NCBI GenBank assembly: GCA_937902905.1
Contig: CALELW010000040.1
Coordinates: forward strand, 1 to 12,308
DNA: 12,308 nucleotides
Origin: an uncultured Clostridium sp.
GTDB lineage: Bacteria; Bacillota; Clostridia; Lachnospirales; Lachnospiraceae
Reading direction: 5' to 3'
Below are positions 1-7,225 of this stretch, piece by piece (within the stretch, counting starts at the first letter, position 1; each line of letters begins with the position of its first letter). Both the position numbers and the translations under genes were made by a program. The notes below the pieces were generated by a model. That model searched no databases, was not told where the DNA came from, and was given only the letters and a program-made list of their open reading frames with translations.

Positions 1-27
1 AACTCGCCACAAAGTTTTTCTACGAAA

Positions 28-873
28 TTACTGGAATCCAAATGAACTGGCAATGAACATTTGTCTCACCCCGATCATTTCAAACTCAGTTTTTTTTCCC
101 ACAATAACGTTTTCAAATAAACACTTATAATTACAATATCCAAGCGTGCACCCCGGATGATACATTCCATATACTTTCGTTTTTTTATTATACTTTGCTA
201 TAAATAAGTCGCGTTTTTTATTATTTATAGTCGCAACAATCTGCTGAATACTATTTTCATCGTATAATTTGTCTTTTAAAATCCCATTGCCAATACACGA
301 TACGATAACATCCGGTTCTAGTATCTCTATCTCCTTTCTTACAAAATCTTCATATACTTCAAGATAATTAGAAAGCATTTTATCATTCGTCCCCTTACTA
401 TATCCGCCTCTTTTATTTATATTCATAAATGCTGTTTCTTTTGGAACCACATGCAACATATCACATATAATTTTAAATTTATTATAATAACATTTACTCC
501 TATTTGTTTTTTCGTTATTGAATTTAATGTTGCCCTCATTTTCAACCAGAAGCTTATACCAATGTGTTTTCATCAAATCAGAAATCGGCGAAATTCCGTT
601 ATATTCCTCTTCTTTACCATTAGAAGCGGGTTCTTTTAAAATAAATAACACTTTTTTATTTGCATTATTATATTTTTCAAAATCAACGCAGCCATCGGGT
701 ATAAATGACTTTTTAAAATTCTCATCACTCTCTTTACCTTTTATACAAGTTTTTTCAAACCAACTATCCGCCCCATGTGCCTCTTTCCATTGCCGAAATA
801 GTTCTATCAGTTTCTCTTTTCTTCCCTTTTTCGCATTAACTTTCACAATGTCCAATTCCATCTTGTCTAGCAT
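28..873 (-). CDS. Uracil-DNA-glycosylase-like fold protein
   Basis: A 281-residue protein of uncertain function. It shows the layout of the uracil-DNA glycosylase superfamily: a first beta strand and loop VLFILKEPAS (residues 75-84), FMNINKRGG (149-157), EPDVIVSCIGN (186-196), and near the C-terminus YHPG (238-241), in the place of the family's HPS/HPG motif. I chose the ATG at 873 because AGAGGTGAG precedes it at good spacing; a GTG two codons upstream would sit on that site. The gene is much richer in A and T than the xylanase beside it, which suggests separate acquisition. No promoter of its own is clear in the 85 bases upstream, which hold the xylanase terminator. The fold assignment rests on motif order alone; a glycosylase, or a catalytically different relative, would both fit. 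Confidence 0.6.
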   Translation of the reverse strand: MLDKMELDIVKVNAKKGRKEKLIELFRQWKEAHGADSWFEKTCIKGKESDENFKKSFIPDGCVDFEKYNNANKKVLFILKEPASNGKEEEYNGISPISDLMKTHWYKLLVENEGNIKFNNEKTNRSKCYYNKFKIICDMLHVVPKETAFMNINKRGGYSKGTNDKMLSNYLEVYEDFVRKEIEILEPDVIVSCIGNGILKDKLYDENSIQQIVATINNKKRDLFIAKYNKKTKVYGMYHPGCTLGYCNYKCLFENVIVGKKTEFEMIGVRQMFIASSFGFQ

Positions 874-910
874 ATGCACTCACCTCTTTCAATTAATTTC
901 ACATTCACTC

Positions 911-948
911 AAAAGGTCCAACAATTCCCATGGCAATTGTTGGACCTT
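911..948 (-). terminator. Intrinsic terminator after the xylanase gene
   Basis: A perfect 14-bp inverted repeat (913-926 with 935-948, arm AAGGTCCAACAATT) has an 8-base loop and lies 10 bases past the xylanase stop. On the minus strand the stem runs into only four T residues, so the U-tract is short, but the stem is strong. On the plus strand the flank is also T-rich (TTCTTTTCTTCT), so it could work in both directions. Confidence 0.8.
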
Positions 949-958
949 CTTTTCTTCT

Positions 959-3232
959 CTACTCTGCCGCCAACACCTCATAAACTTCCTTAAAGGATTG
1001 TTTCGGCTGATACAATTCCGTAAACAAACCACAGTATGGTCCGTTCATTTTGTAGCTGTAATCTGCTGTTGACAGATATGGTGCGTCAAACAAGCCCCAA
1101 ATGGAAAGGCTCGTAATCGGTCCGGTCTTTCCTGCTGCCTGTGCCGTCTTGTTGATATCCACATATGTCTGCATGAGTTTCTTGTAAAAGGCTGCATGCT
1201 CCGGCTCTGCATCATTATCGTAATTGCGGACGGCAAGTTCTGTTACATGAACTTCAACATTATTTTCTGCAAATTTCTCAATCGCATTTTTCACTAAAGT
1301 AATGTCATTGTCGTTCATGCATCCACTCTGCTGGCCATAACCACCAATGTAACTCTGCATACCAATGCCATCGCAAAGTTTCAGGTAACCGCCATTTCCG
1401 TCCGATGCAAAACTGTTGACGCTCTTTACCAGTTGAATAATGGCATCTCTCTTATTTGCGCCATAGGTTGCAAACGTGTTGTAATCATTGTAGAACAGCT
1501 TAATGTTTGTCTTACTGTTTGCCGCCTGTAATTTTGCTCTTGTCTCATATGCATACTGGAATGCAAGTTCCACATAATCACTGCCAATATAATCGTAGAA
1601 AAGATTCGTCTTGTCGCCGCGAACCTGTCGTACATGACGCTCATCATCATCCGCAAATTCACCTGCATTGTCGGCAACCGCTTCATTGACAACATCCCAG
1701 CAATAAATCGCGCCCGGATATTTTTCTTCAAAATGCGTCATCACTTCATCAATGTACATCTTCAGACGATTTTTCATAACATCTGCGCTGACATAAGCAC
1801 CATCCGTCTTGTAACCCTCACGGAAGAACCAGTCACACATATCGGCATCCCAGGTCAGCACATGACCACGAATGGATAATCCGTTTTCAACCGCATACGC
1901 AACCATCGAATCTGCCTTTGTAAAGTTCATCACTGCCGGTGAATTTTCATCCACATAAGCATTTTGTGAAGCAGACTGGCTCAAAAGCGAATATGCCTTC
2001 ATTTCATTGCTGAACGTCGTACTGTCAAAATGATACTTAATGAGTTTGGTAAGCTCTGTATTTTTCAATGCTGCCTCATTAATATTTGTACCAAATTTGA
2101 AACCATATTTCTTACCGAGAGACGCAAGCGATTGATAGGATTCAATTGCCTCGGTCGCATCTTTTTTCCCTTTGTTCTCCATCACAACAGAGGTAACCTG
2201 AATGTATTTCACTGTCGCTGTTGAATTCTGAACAATCAAGTAAAGCGCCGTTTGTCCGCTCGGATAAGCATCTAACTGTAAACCCTGCTCCTTGCCGCTC
2301 TGCATACCATTGGCATCCACAAAACCAGCCCAGTCACTACTTTTTACCGACAACTTAATCGATGCGCCACTTGTATTTTCAATAATATTTTTGTTGGCAT
2401 CCAAAAGGTTAATTGTAACATTTACCTGTGTAAAATCCGACACTTTATGTCCGGTTGCCGTAATCAACGGAAGCAGGTTATAAACCGTTCCATTCCATGC
2501 ACTCGAATACGCTGAAGAATTGATAAACGTATTGTCAATTGCAAGCGTAACTTTCTCCGCCGCCGGCGTCTGGGTTGGCGCAGCCGTTGGGGTCTGAGTC
2601 GGTGCCGTAGTCGGTGTTGCCGTTGGTTTCTTTGTCGGCTCTGTAGTCGGAGCTGCCGTCGGCTTCTGCGTTGGTTCTTTTGTCGGCTCTGTGGTCGGTG
2701 TTGCTGTCGGCTTTTGCGTTGGTTCTTTTGTCGGCTCCGCAGTCGATGTCACCGCTGGCTCCCTTGTTGGCTCCTTTGTCGGCTCTTTCACAGGCTCAGC
2801 AGTTTTTGCCGCAGAGGAAGAATCCCCCGGATTTACTATTGCCGGTTCTTGTGTATTCGCCGGTGGAACCACGGTAGTTCCTGCCTTTTTCTTAACCGTA
2901 ACTTTGCACGAAAGTTTATAGGTTTTCCATCCTGCCTTTACCTTCGCTGTCACCGTAGCTTTCCCTGCTTTTTTGGCTGCTAACTGAACAGACTTTTTCG
3001 TCTTTTTCTTCAAGGTAACAATTGATTTTTTGCTGCTTTTCCACACCACTTTTTTTACCGCTTTTGCATTTTTAATCGTTACTTTTTTCTTGGTCCCTGC
3101 CCACATGGTAATACGCTTTTTGCTTAACTTTGGTTTCGCTTCTTTAGCACTTGCAGGCATTGTAAAAACACTCGAAATACTCAGTGCTGTTACCGTGAGA
3201 AGTGCCAAAGCTTTCTGACTTGTTCTCTTCAT
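959..3232 (-). CDS. Secreted modular GH10 endo-1,4-beta-xylanase
   Basis: This 757-residue extracellular enzyme should cleave internal beta-1,4 links of xylan. Domains in order: signal peptide 1-29 (cleavage after PASA); lysine-rich Ig-like domain about 33-116, probably a surface-binding module; Pro/Thr linker 146-224; beta-sandwich, carbohydrate-binding-like region about 226-352, family unassigned; GH10 barrel about 360-757. GH10 landmarks are NEMK (409-412), RGHVLTW (455-461), WDVVNEA with acid/base Glu517, NDYN (582-585) and VTEL with nucleophile Glu665. Two usual positions differ: the His after the strand-3 Trp is Asp462, and the His of the GxQSH motif is Tyr628. The ATG at 3232 has AAAGGAG eight bases upstream; an in-frame ATG 14 codons earlier lacks such a site. 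No LPXTG-type anchor is seen. The gene appears monocistronic, with its own -10 and a strong terminator. Confidence 0.95.
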   Translation of the reverse strand: MKRTSQKALALLTVTALSISSVFTMPASAKEAKPKLSKKRITMWAGTKKKVTIKNAKAVKKVVWKSSKKSIVTLKKKTKKSVQLAAKKAGKATVTAKVKAGWKTYKLSCKVTVKKKAGTTVVPPANTQEPAIVNPGDSSSAAKTAEPVKEPTKEPTREPAVTSTAEPTKEPTQKPTATPTTEPTKEPTQKPTAAPTTEPTKKPTATPTTAPTQTPTAAPTQTPAAEKVTLAIDNTFINSSAYSSAWNGTVYNLLPLITATGHKVSDFTQVNVTINLLDANKNIIENTSGASIKLSVKSSDWAGFVDANGMQSGKEQGLQLDAYPSGQTALYLIVQNSTATVKYIQVTSVVMENKGKKDATEAIESYQSLASLGKKYGFKFGTNINEAALKNTELTKLIKYHFDSTTFSNEMKAYSLLSQSASQNAYVDENSPAVMNFTKADSMVAYAVENGLSIRGHVLTWDADMCDWFFREGYKTDGAYVSADVMKNRLKMYIDEVMTHFEEKYPGAIYCWDVVNEAVADNAGEFADDDERHVRQVRGDKTNLFYDYIGSDYVELAFQYAYETRAKLQAANSKTNIKLFYNDYNTFATYGANKRDAIIQLVKSVNSFASDGNGGYLKLCDGIGMQSYIGGYGQQSGCMNDNDITLVKNAIEKFAENNVEVHVTELAVRNYDNDAEPEHAAFYKKLMQTYVDINKTAQAAGKTGPITSLSIWGLFDAPYLSTADYSYKMNGPYCGLFTELYQPKQSFKEVYEVLAAE
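2561..2797 (-). repeat. Pro/Thr linker-coding repeat with a 48-bp period
   Basis: Codes residues 146-224 of the xylanase. The clearest part is a 16-residue unit beginning EPTKEPTQKPTA, repeated about 2.5 times and then decaying into shorter PTxxPT steps. It serves as a flexible, probably extended spacer between the Ig-like domain and the binding/catalytic domains. The near-identical DNA units make its length prone to change by slippage. Confidence 0.9.
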
Positions 3233-3291
3233 AGAATGACTCCTTTCATTCCTCTCAAAACTCTCTAATCTCATTGTAATACTTTGTGGGA

Positions 3292-3297
3292 ATTATA
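3292..3297 (-). promoter_or_regulatory. Probable -10 box of the xylanase promoter
   Basis: A perfect TATAAT on the minus strand would start transcription near 3284 and give a leader of about 50 bases. The hexamer 17 bases upstream (TAATTT-like) is a poor -35, so the promoter may be weak or need an activator. No convincing catabolite-response (cre) site was found. Confidence 0.5.
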
Positions 3298-3342
3298 CAA
3301 CGAACATTCTATAAAATTACTATTAGTTTTTTGTTTTCCATT

Positions 3343-3414
3343 TCAAAAGAAGTGCCGAATTGATAATGTAAAAACTGCCAATATGCTTAGTATCTTTTGT
3401 GTGTTATTTTTCAT
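3343..3414 (-). pseudogene. Relic of a secreted-protein gene, or a 23-residue leader peptide
   Basis: A 23-codon ORF starts at the ATG at 3414 behind a near-ideal site (TTAGGAGG, 7 bases upstream). It encodes MKNNTQKILSILAVFTLSI and four more residues, a typical start of a signal peptide: Lys-rich n-region then a hydrophobic core. Ungapped against the xylanase signal peptide, 11 of 23 residues match. It ends before any cleavage site, so it cannot be a working export signal by itself. The start signal overlaps the end of the acetyltransferase gene, so it would be co-transcribed with that operon. The simplest reading is the 5' stump of a deleted exported protein, perhaps related to the xylanase; a real small membrane peptide is possible. 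Confidence 0.5.
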
Positions 3415-3424
3415 GTGATTCCTC

Positions 3425-4744
3425 CTAACAATGTGTATTATCTGCATACCACCCAATTTGATTGACAATTTGCAAAATCTTTTTAGCACTCTCAATTGAT
3501 TTTGTAATAGGCTCTACATCATCTGTATGAATCCAGCCCTTTTTCGCAGCGTCCGGCACAGACTCAGTCAATTCCTGCAGCGATTGATTCACGCGTTCCA
3601 CCATCTGACTCACATCTTCAATCAACTTTTCTACCTGTTTTGGAAGTGAAACTCTCTGCGCTTCTGTTTGCATTCTATTACAAATTTGATTCATGGATAT
3701 TTTCAAAAAATAGCTATCTGTCAGCTGGTCAACAACAACCGAAAGAATCTCCTCAATAATTCCGGCGTCTACATTTCCCATCGAAATCATAACTTGAAAG
3801 CGTTCACAACGCTCATCAATTTTCTCCTGACTGCGGCAAATTCGCTCAACAAGCCGAATCAGCAAATCTACTTCTTCCTCGTCATTAATTTTAAAATCCG
3901 CATCCGTTAACTGCTTTCTTTCCTGTTCTGCCTGCGGTGTCAATTGATAACAATCAATTTGCTTTTCTTTGCAAAGATTCCAGAGTACCCGCTTGCAAAC
4001 AGCATCCGTTTTTTCACCAAAGGTAAGCGACTTCACACATGGAAATCCAGCATACGCAGACTGCAAATCATATTCCACGCAAATACCGTCAAATGCATTT
4101 TTCACCGACTTTATTTGAAAAGGCAGGTTCCCCTGTCGAAGATTTTCAATTTGTTCAATCGTCGTTTTCTCTTTTTGACATGGAAAATACTGATAAAGAG
4201 GCGTTCCTTTTTCCTGCCTCATTTCATACTTTTCAAGCCATGTTTTTTTCGAGATAGCGAACACTGTCGTTTTTTCTTTTTCCGCATCCACAAATTCATC
4301 AACCCGTTGACATCCATACGACTGTGCCGTCTGCATCGATGGGAGATTTGTGCTTTTCATATAAGAATAAACCGTCTGAAACGGTGTATGTGTAAAAGCC
4401 CAGTCTCTTACGGCAATTGCTGCTTCTTTTGCATATCCTTTTCTTTGATATGTTTTTTGAATATGGTAACCAATTTCCGGCTTAATCGTATTTCCAATCG
4501 GTTGCAGCGTGAGCCCGCAGTCACCAATCATTTTTCCATTTTCTTTTAGGCACACGGCCCATAATCCGAAGCCAAAAATCTGGTACCGTTCCTGATTTTT
4601 TTCAATCCATCTGCGGACTCTTTTTTCATCAAAAGTATACGGATAATGCTGCATAATATCCGAATCCGCAAGCACACAATATAAGTCATCAAAATCTTCT
4701 TCGTTCATCTCACGAAGAATCAAATGCGTCGTCTCAATTTGCAT
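3425..4744 (-). CDS. GNAT N-acetyltransferase with a long unassigned C-terminal extension
   Basis: A 439-residue protein. Residues 1-168 form a GNAT domain of the RimJ/RimL type (opening ETTHLILREM; acetyl-CoA-binding loop QRKGYAKEA at 100-108; TNLPSMQTAQSYGC at 132-145 is the usual end motif). Such enzymes move acetyl from acetyl-CoA to an amine, but the substrate is unknown. Residues about 173-275 look like a mixed alpha/beta domain, and about 285-439 like a mostly helical domain with charged, coiled-coil-like stretches; I recognise neither. Family members of this type are usually about 170-190 residues, so this one is more than double length. Start ATG 4744 has GGAGG seven bases upstream. 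It follows the NUDIX gene by 13 bases and very likely shares its transcript. Confidence 0.8.
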   Translation of the reverse strand: MQIETTHLILREMNEEDFDDLYCVLADSDIMQHYPYTFDEKRVRRWIEKNQERYQIFGFGLWAVCLKENGKMIGDCGLTLQPIGNTIKPEIGYHIQKTYQRKGYAKEAAIAVRDWAFTHTPFQTVYSYMKSTNLPSMQTAQSYGCQRVDEFVDAEKEKTTVFAISKKTWLEKYEMRQEKGTPLYQYFPCQKEKTTIEQIENLRQGNLPFQIKSVKNAFDGICVEYDLQSAYAGFPCVKSLTFGEKTDAVCKRVLWNLCKEKQIDCYQLTPQAEQERKQLTDADFKINDEEEVDLLIRLVERICRSQEKIDERCERFQVMISMGNVDAGIIEEILSVVVDQLTDSYFLKISMNQICNRMQTEAQRVSLPKQVEKLIEDVSQMVERVNQSLQELTESVPDAAKKGWIHTDDVEPITKSIESAKKILQIVNQIGWYADNTHC

Positions 4745-4757
4745 AATACACCCTCCA

Positions 4758-5210
4758 TTATTTCAGCTCATATTTCCAGACACCATCTTCTCTGCGGTAA
4801 TGAAATTCATTGATATCTTCTTCCAAAAATACGCGAAGCATATCGTCCATTCCGTTTGCAAGTTTTCCCTTTTTCATCTCTTCTAACGGCATCCACTTTA
4901 CTTCCCCTTCATGCGAGGATTTGAGTTCACCGCTAAATTGATTCGTCTTATAAAAAACAACCAGATACCTTGAACCGTCATCCCGCAGCCAATCTTTTGT
5001 GCCGCAGATTCTCGGCTTTTCTATTGTGAGTCCGGTCTCCTCATAAACTTCACGAATAACTGAATCTACAAAAGATTCGCCCTTCTCAATATGTCCGCCC
5101 GGAAATGTAAGTCCTGACCACTTTTTGTCCACTTTGTCCTGAACCAAAACATTCCCCGCATCATCGTAAACCATACACATATTCGTTAATGTTACTGTCT
5201 CCGTCCTCAT
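4758..5210 (-). CDS. NUDIX hydrolase, MutT/8-oxo-dGTP diphosphatase-like
   Basis: A 150-residue cytoplasmic hydrolase expected to cleave a nucleoside diphosphate linked to another group; the nearest named relatives would be MutT/MutX enzymes that clear oxidised dNTPs, though the substrate cannot be read from sequence. The NUDIX box is complete: Gly39, Glu45, Arg53-Glu54, Glu57-Glu58, Gly60 (GX5EX7REVYEETGL), with the metal-binding glutamates in place. The preceding FPGGHIEKGES is typical. I chose the ATG at 5210, preceded by AGGAG at seven bases, over the adjoining GTG. It is the first gene of a pair with the acetyltransferase, behind an extended -10 promoter. Confidence 0.9.
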   Translation of the reverse strand: MRTETVTLTNMCMVYDDAGNVLVQDKVDKKWSGLTFPGGHIEKGESFVDSVIREVYEETGLTIEKPRICGTKDWLRDDGSRYLVVFYKTNQFSGELKSSHEGEVKWMPLEEMKKGKLANGMDDMLRVFLEEDINEFHYRREDGVWKYELK

Positions 5211-5223
5211 CACTTTCTCCTCT

Positions 5224-5239
5224 CGTGATTTGTGTCACA
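5224..5239. promoter_or_regulatory. Possible CRP/FNR-type operator in the NUDIX leader
   Basis: The minus strand reads TGTGA-CACAAA-TCACG, one base short of the symmetric TGTGA-N6-TCACA recognised by CRP/FNR-family regulators. It lies between the -10 box and the ribosome binding site, a position that would suit repression. A single site of this size can arise by chance. Confidence 0.3.
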
Positions 5240-5255
5240 ACATTATGATGAGTTT

Positions 5256-5264
5256 ATTATAACA
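5256..5264 (-). promoter_or_regulatory. Extended -10 promoter of the NUDIX-GNAT operon
   Basis: The minus strand carries TGTTATAAT, a perfect TATAAT with the TGn extension, about 46 bases before the NUDIX start. The -35 region is weak, which is usual with an extended -10. Confidence 0.6.
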
Positions 5265-5290
5265 TAAAATTAAGGAATTGAGAGAACACA

Positions 5291-6178
5291 TTATACTAAA
5301 TTAAAATAATCGAGGTATTTTTTAAATCGGTCCTGAGCCGTCAGGCAGGTGCCTATCAAATATCCCGGTTCCGATTTCCATTCTTTCAATCCACGGTAAT
5401 AAAATTCCTTTATGTCATCCTCTATAATAAAGGGAACAATACCATTTCGCAGACACTCTTTAAACAGTATCAATCTTCCTACACGTCCATTTCCATCTTG
5501 AAACGGATGGATTTTTTCAAATTGATAATGGAATTCTATAATCTCCTCTAATGTCTTTTCTTTCTCCGTATTATACTGTTGAAGCAGTTTTCTCATTTCC
5601 TTGTGAACATCTTCCGGTTTTGTTGTTTCACCGCCTCCAACTTCATTCGGAACCCGTTTATATTCACCCACAGCAAACCATGACTTACGGCTGTCCGAAG
5701 TTCCTGATTTCAAAATCAAATGTAACTGCTTGATAAACGCCTCACTTAGTGGATAATTTGCTAATTCGATTACTTGGTCAACACACCGAAAGTGGTTCGC
5801 TGTCTCAACAATATCGTCTACATTTAATAATTCATTTTGAACCCCAATTGTATTTGTTTCAAAAATATATCTTGTTTGGTCATGCGTGAGTCTGCTTCCT
5901 TCCATATGATTCGAATTATACGTTAATTCAATCTGCACCTTATGATATATTCCGCCGGAAATCGTAGAGTCCTTTTCCTGCTTTAATCTTGTTAATAAAT
6001 CTGTTGATACATTTCCTGTCCGCTTTTTTCTCTGTGGCTTTCTTGCATCTTCCGGTATCTTCCAGCTTTTTCCTTCCCGTATCACTCCCGGTATCCTTGC
6101 ATTCAAACAATAATCCCGCGCACTTCGCTCTGACACGTTCCATTTCTTTGCCGCATCACCAACACTTATATATTTCAT
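5291..6178 (-). CDS. Fic-family protein adenylyltransferase with N-terminal HTH
   Basis: A 295-residue Fic protein expected to transfer AMP from ATP to a target protein side chain. Residues 1-48 look like a MerR/excisionase-type helix-turn-helix (ISVGDAAKKWNVSERSARDY). Residues 88-94 contain the inhibitory motif [S/T]xxxE[G/N] as SNHMEG with Glu93, making this a class II, self-inhibited Fic protein. The catalytic loop HPFQDGNGRVGR (224-235) is complete, with His224 as base, Asp228 for metal and Arg232/Arg235 for the phosphates, so the enzyme should be active once inhibition is relieved. The start ATG 6178 has GAGGGTG seven bases upstream. It is probably a single-gene unit, with its own promoter and a separate promoter for the next gene. 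Targets and the role of the HTH (possibly autoregulation) are unknown. Confidence 0.92.
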   Translation of the reverse strand: MKYISVGDAAKKWNVSERSARDYCLNARIPGVIREGKSWKIPEDARKPQRKKRTGNVSTDLLTRLKQEKDSTISGGIYHKVQIELTYNSNHMEGSRLTHDQTRYIFETNTIGVQNELLNVDDIVETANHFRCVDQVIELANYPLSEAFIKQLHLILKSGTSDSRKSWFAVGEYKRVPNEVGGGETTKPEDVHKEMRKLLQQYNTEKEKTLEEIIEFHYQFEKIHPFQDGNGRVGRLILFKECLRNGIVPFIIEDDIKEFYYRGLKEWKSEPGYLIGTCLTAQDRFKKYLDYFNLV

Positions 6179-6210
6179 ACATATCACCCTCTTAAAATAA
6201 GATATTTACT

Positions 6211-6239
6211 ATTATATCATTATCGGCAATATATATCCA
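6211..6239 (-). promoter_or_regulatory. Promoter of the Fic gene
   Basis: The minus strand shows TGGATA, 17 bases, then TATAAT with a TGA extension directly before it. Three features agree (4/6 -35, ideal spacing, extended perfect -10), and the predicted transcript starts about 25 bases before the ribosome binding site. Confidence 0.65.
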
Positions 6240-6304
6240 TGTTTTTTGTGATAAAATCTTATTTTATTCTGCCGTTTATATGAATGAGTATGGTTATAAA
6301 ATGA

Positions 6305-7117
6305 CTAAATACTTCGCTTAAATAAAGGATTAATCATGGCAATGTCAAAGCCAAGTTCATGACACACTGCGGCAGCAACATTTTCCATATTATCTCCATA
6401 TATTTTTTTTGCTTTCTGTATACAAGCCTCCAATTTTTCCAAATATTTTTGACTAGCTTTCATTTGTTCTTTCACTTCTGCTCCTGCATAAACTCTATCC
6501 CATGCAGGGCAGCAAATATGAATATTTTTCTCTTTCCTAAATCGTTCCAACGTTTGTCGACTTTTTTCTCTATCTACTAGAATTGGTAACTCATTCAGAT
6601 TCGGAATAGCATCTCCAGAAAACAAAACACCTTTTTCCTCCCATAAATATGACACCGATCCAAACGAATGTCCTGCCGCTCCGATGACACGCAATGTTAT
6701 CCCATTTTCGAGCAAAAGCCTATCATTATCTTGCACCACCTTATCCACAATAACGGATTTATTTACAAGTTCATAAAAATTAGGAATTGGTCTTTCTTTA
6801 AATTCAAGGTCAATGTCCTCTGCCCATTTTTTTTCGATTTCTGAGCAATAAATTTTGCAATTACTCTCTTCTTTGATTTCTGAAGCACCTCCTATATGAT
6901 CCGGATGTGCATGTGTAAGAAAAATGGCTTCCACTTCTTGAATTTTACGGCCTTTCTTTTGCAACAAGACCTCTAAATTTTTCTTGCATCCATTAACTCC
7001 TGCGTCTATAAAATAACATTTTTTACCCATAATCAAATAACAATATACATATCTTTTTATTGTTTTTGTAACATTAAATTCAACTTTTATCTGATATACA
7101 TTTTCACATACTTTCAT
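6305..7117 (-). CDS. Metallo-beta-lactamase-fold hydrolase
   Basis: A 270-residue MBL-fold protein of the glyoxalase-II-like group. The metal motif THAHPDH (68-74) gives His69, His71, Asp73 and His74; GHSFGS (149-154) gives His150, and FSGDA (166-170) the bridging Asp169. The final His expected about 30-45 residues later (usually PxHG) is not seen; ICCPAWDRVY (201-210) stands there, so the second metal site may be altered. Residues 213-245 are helical. Start ATG 7117 has GGAGG seven bases upstream, a signal that overlaps the stop of the small ORF at 7120-7212, so translation of the two is probably coupled. The operator at 7226-7243 places it under the neighbouring TetR repressor. The substrate is unknown; detoxification of the TetR ligand is a reasonable guess. 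Confidence 0.9.
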   Translation of the reverse strand: MKVCENVYQIKVEFNVTKTIKRYVYCYLIMGKKCYFIDAGVNGCKKNLEVLLQKKGRKIQEVEAIFLTHAHPDHIGGASEIKEESNCKIYCSEIEKKWAEDIDLEFKERPIPNFYELVNKSVIVDKVVQDNDRLLLENGITLRVIGAAGHSFGSVSYLWEEKGVLFSGDAIPNLNELPILVDREKSRQTLERFRKEKNIHICCPAWDRVYAGAEVKEQMKASQKYLEKLEACIQKAKKIYGDNMENVAAAVCHELGFDIAMINPLFKRSI

Positions 7118-7119
7118 TC

Positions 7120-7212
7120 CTATTCCTCCACAATAGGTTTTACTTGATGAATATAATCCCTATATTCAATATTATCACTGTCCTTACAAATTGCTGCAAT
7201 AAAATAAACCAT
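7120..7212 (-). CDS. 30-residue ORF resembling the start of a DUF1330-type protein
   Basis: The ORF opens at ATG 7212 behind GAGGTG (seven bases after GAGG) and encodes MVYFIAAICKDSDNIEYRDY followed by IHQVKPIVEE and a TAG. The beta strand, the Asp and the YxxYxxxVxPIxE pattern resemble the first third of DUF1330/dimeric alpha-beta barrel proteins, which run to about 95 residues. The TAG is two bases before the hydrolase ATG, and the hydrolase ribosome binding site lies inside its last codons. It is therefore translated by prediction and coupled to the hydrolase. It may be a truncated gene whose 5' part was kept because it drives hydrolase translation, or a real microprotein. Confidence 0.55.
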   Translation of the reverse strand: MVYFIAAICKDSDNIEYRDYIHQVKPIVEE

Positions 7213-7225
7213 AGTATCACCTCAT

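Noticed and set aside
518..1072. A 184-codon plus-strand ORF crossing the UDG-like gene and the xylanase 3' end
   Set aside because: It reads through a strong terminator hairpin and two minus-strand genes and has no recognisable motif.
2561..2797. Regular repeats as a possible CRISPR array
   Set aside because: The repeats are in-frame codon repeats without unique spacers and encode a standard Pro/Thr linker.
2671..2983. Three overlapping plus-strand ORFs opposite the Pro/Thr linker
   Set aside because: They are reverse readings of the 48-bp linker repeat, with low-complexity products and no ribosome binding sites, inside a clear minus-strand xylanase gene.
3944..4549. A 201-codon plus-strand ORF opposite the acetyltransferase gene
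   Set aside because: No start signal, a Phe/Arg/His-rich product typical of antisense frames in AT-rich genes, and full overlap with a well-supported gene.
6246..6265. ATAAAAT-CTT-ATTTTAT hairpin between the hydrolase and Fic genes as a terminator
   Set aside because: The 7-bp stem has only A-T pairs and lacks a T run on the minus strand, so it would hardly stop transcription.
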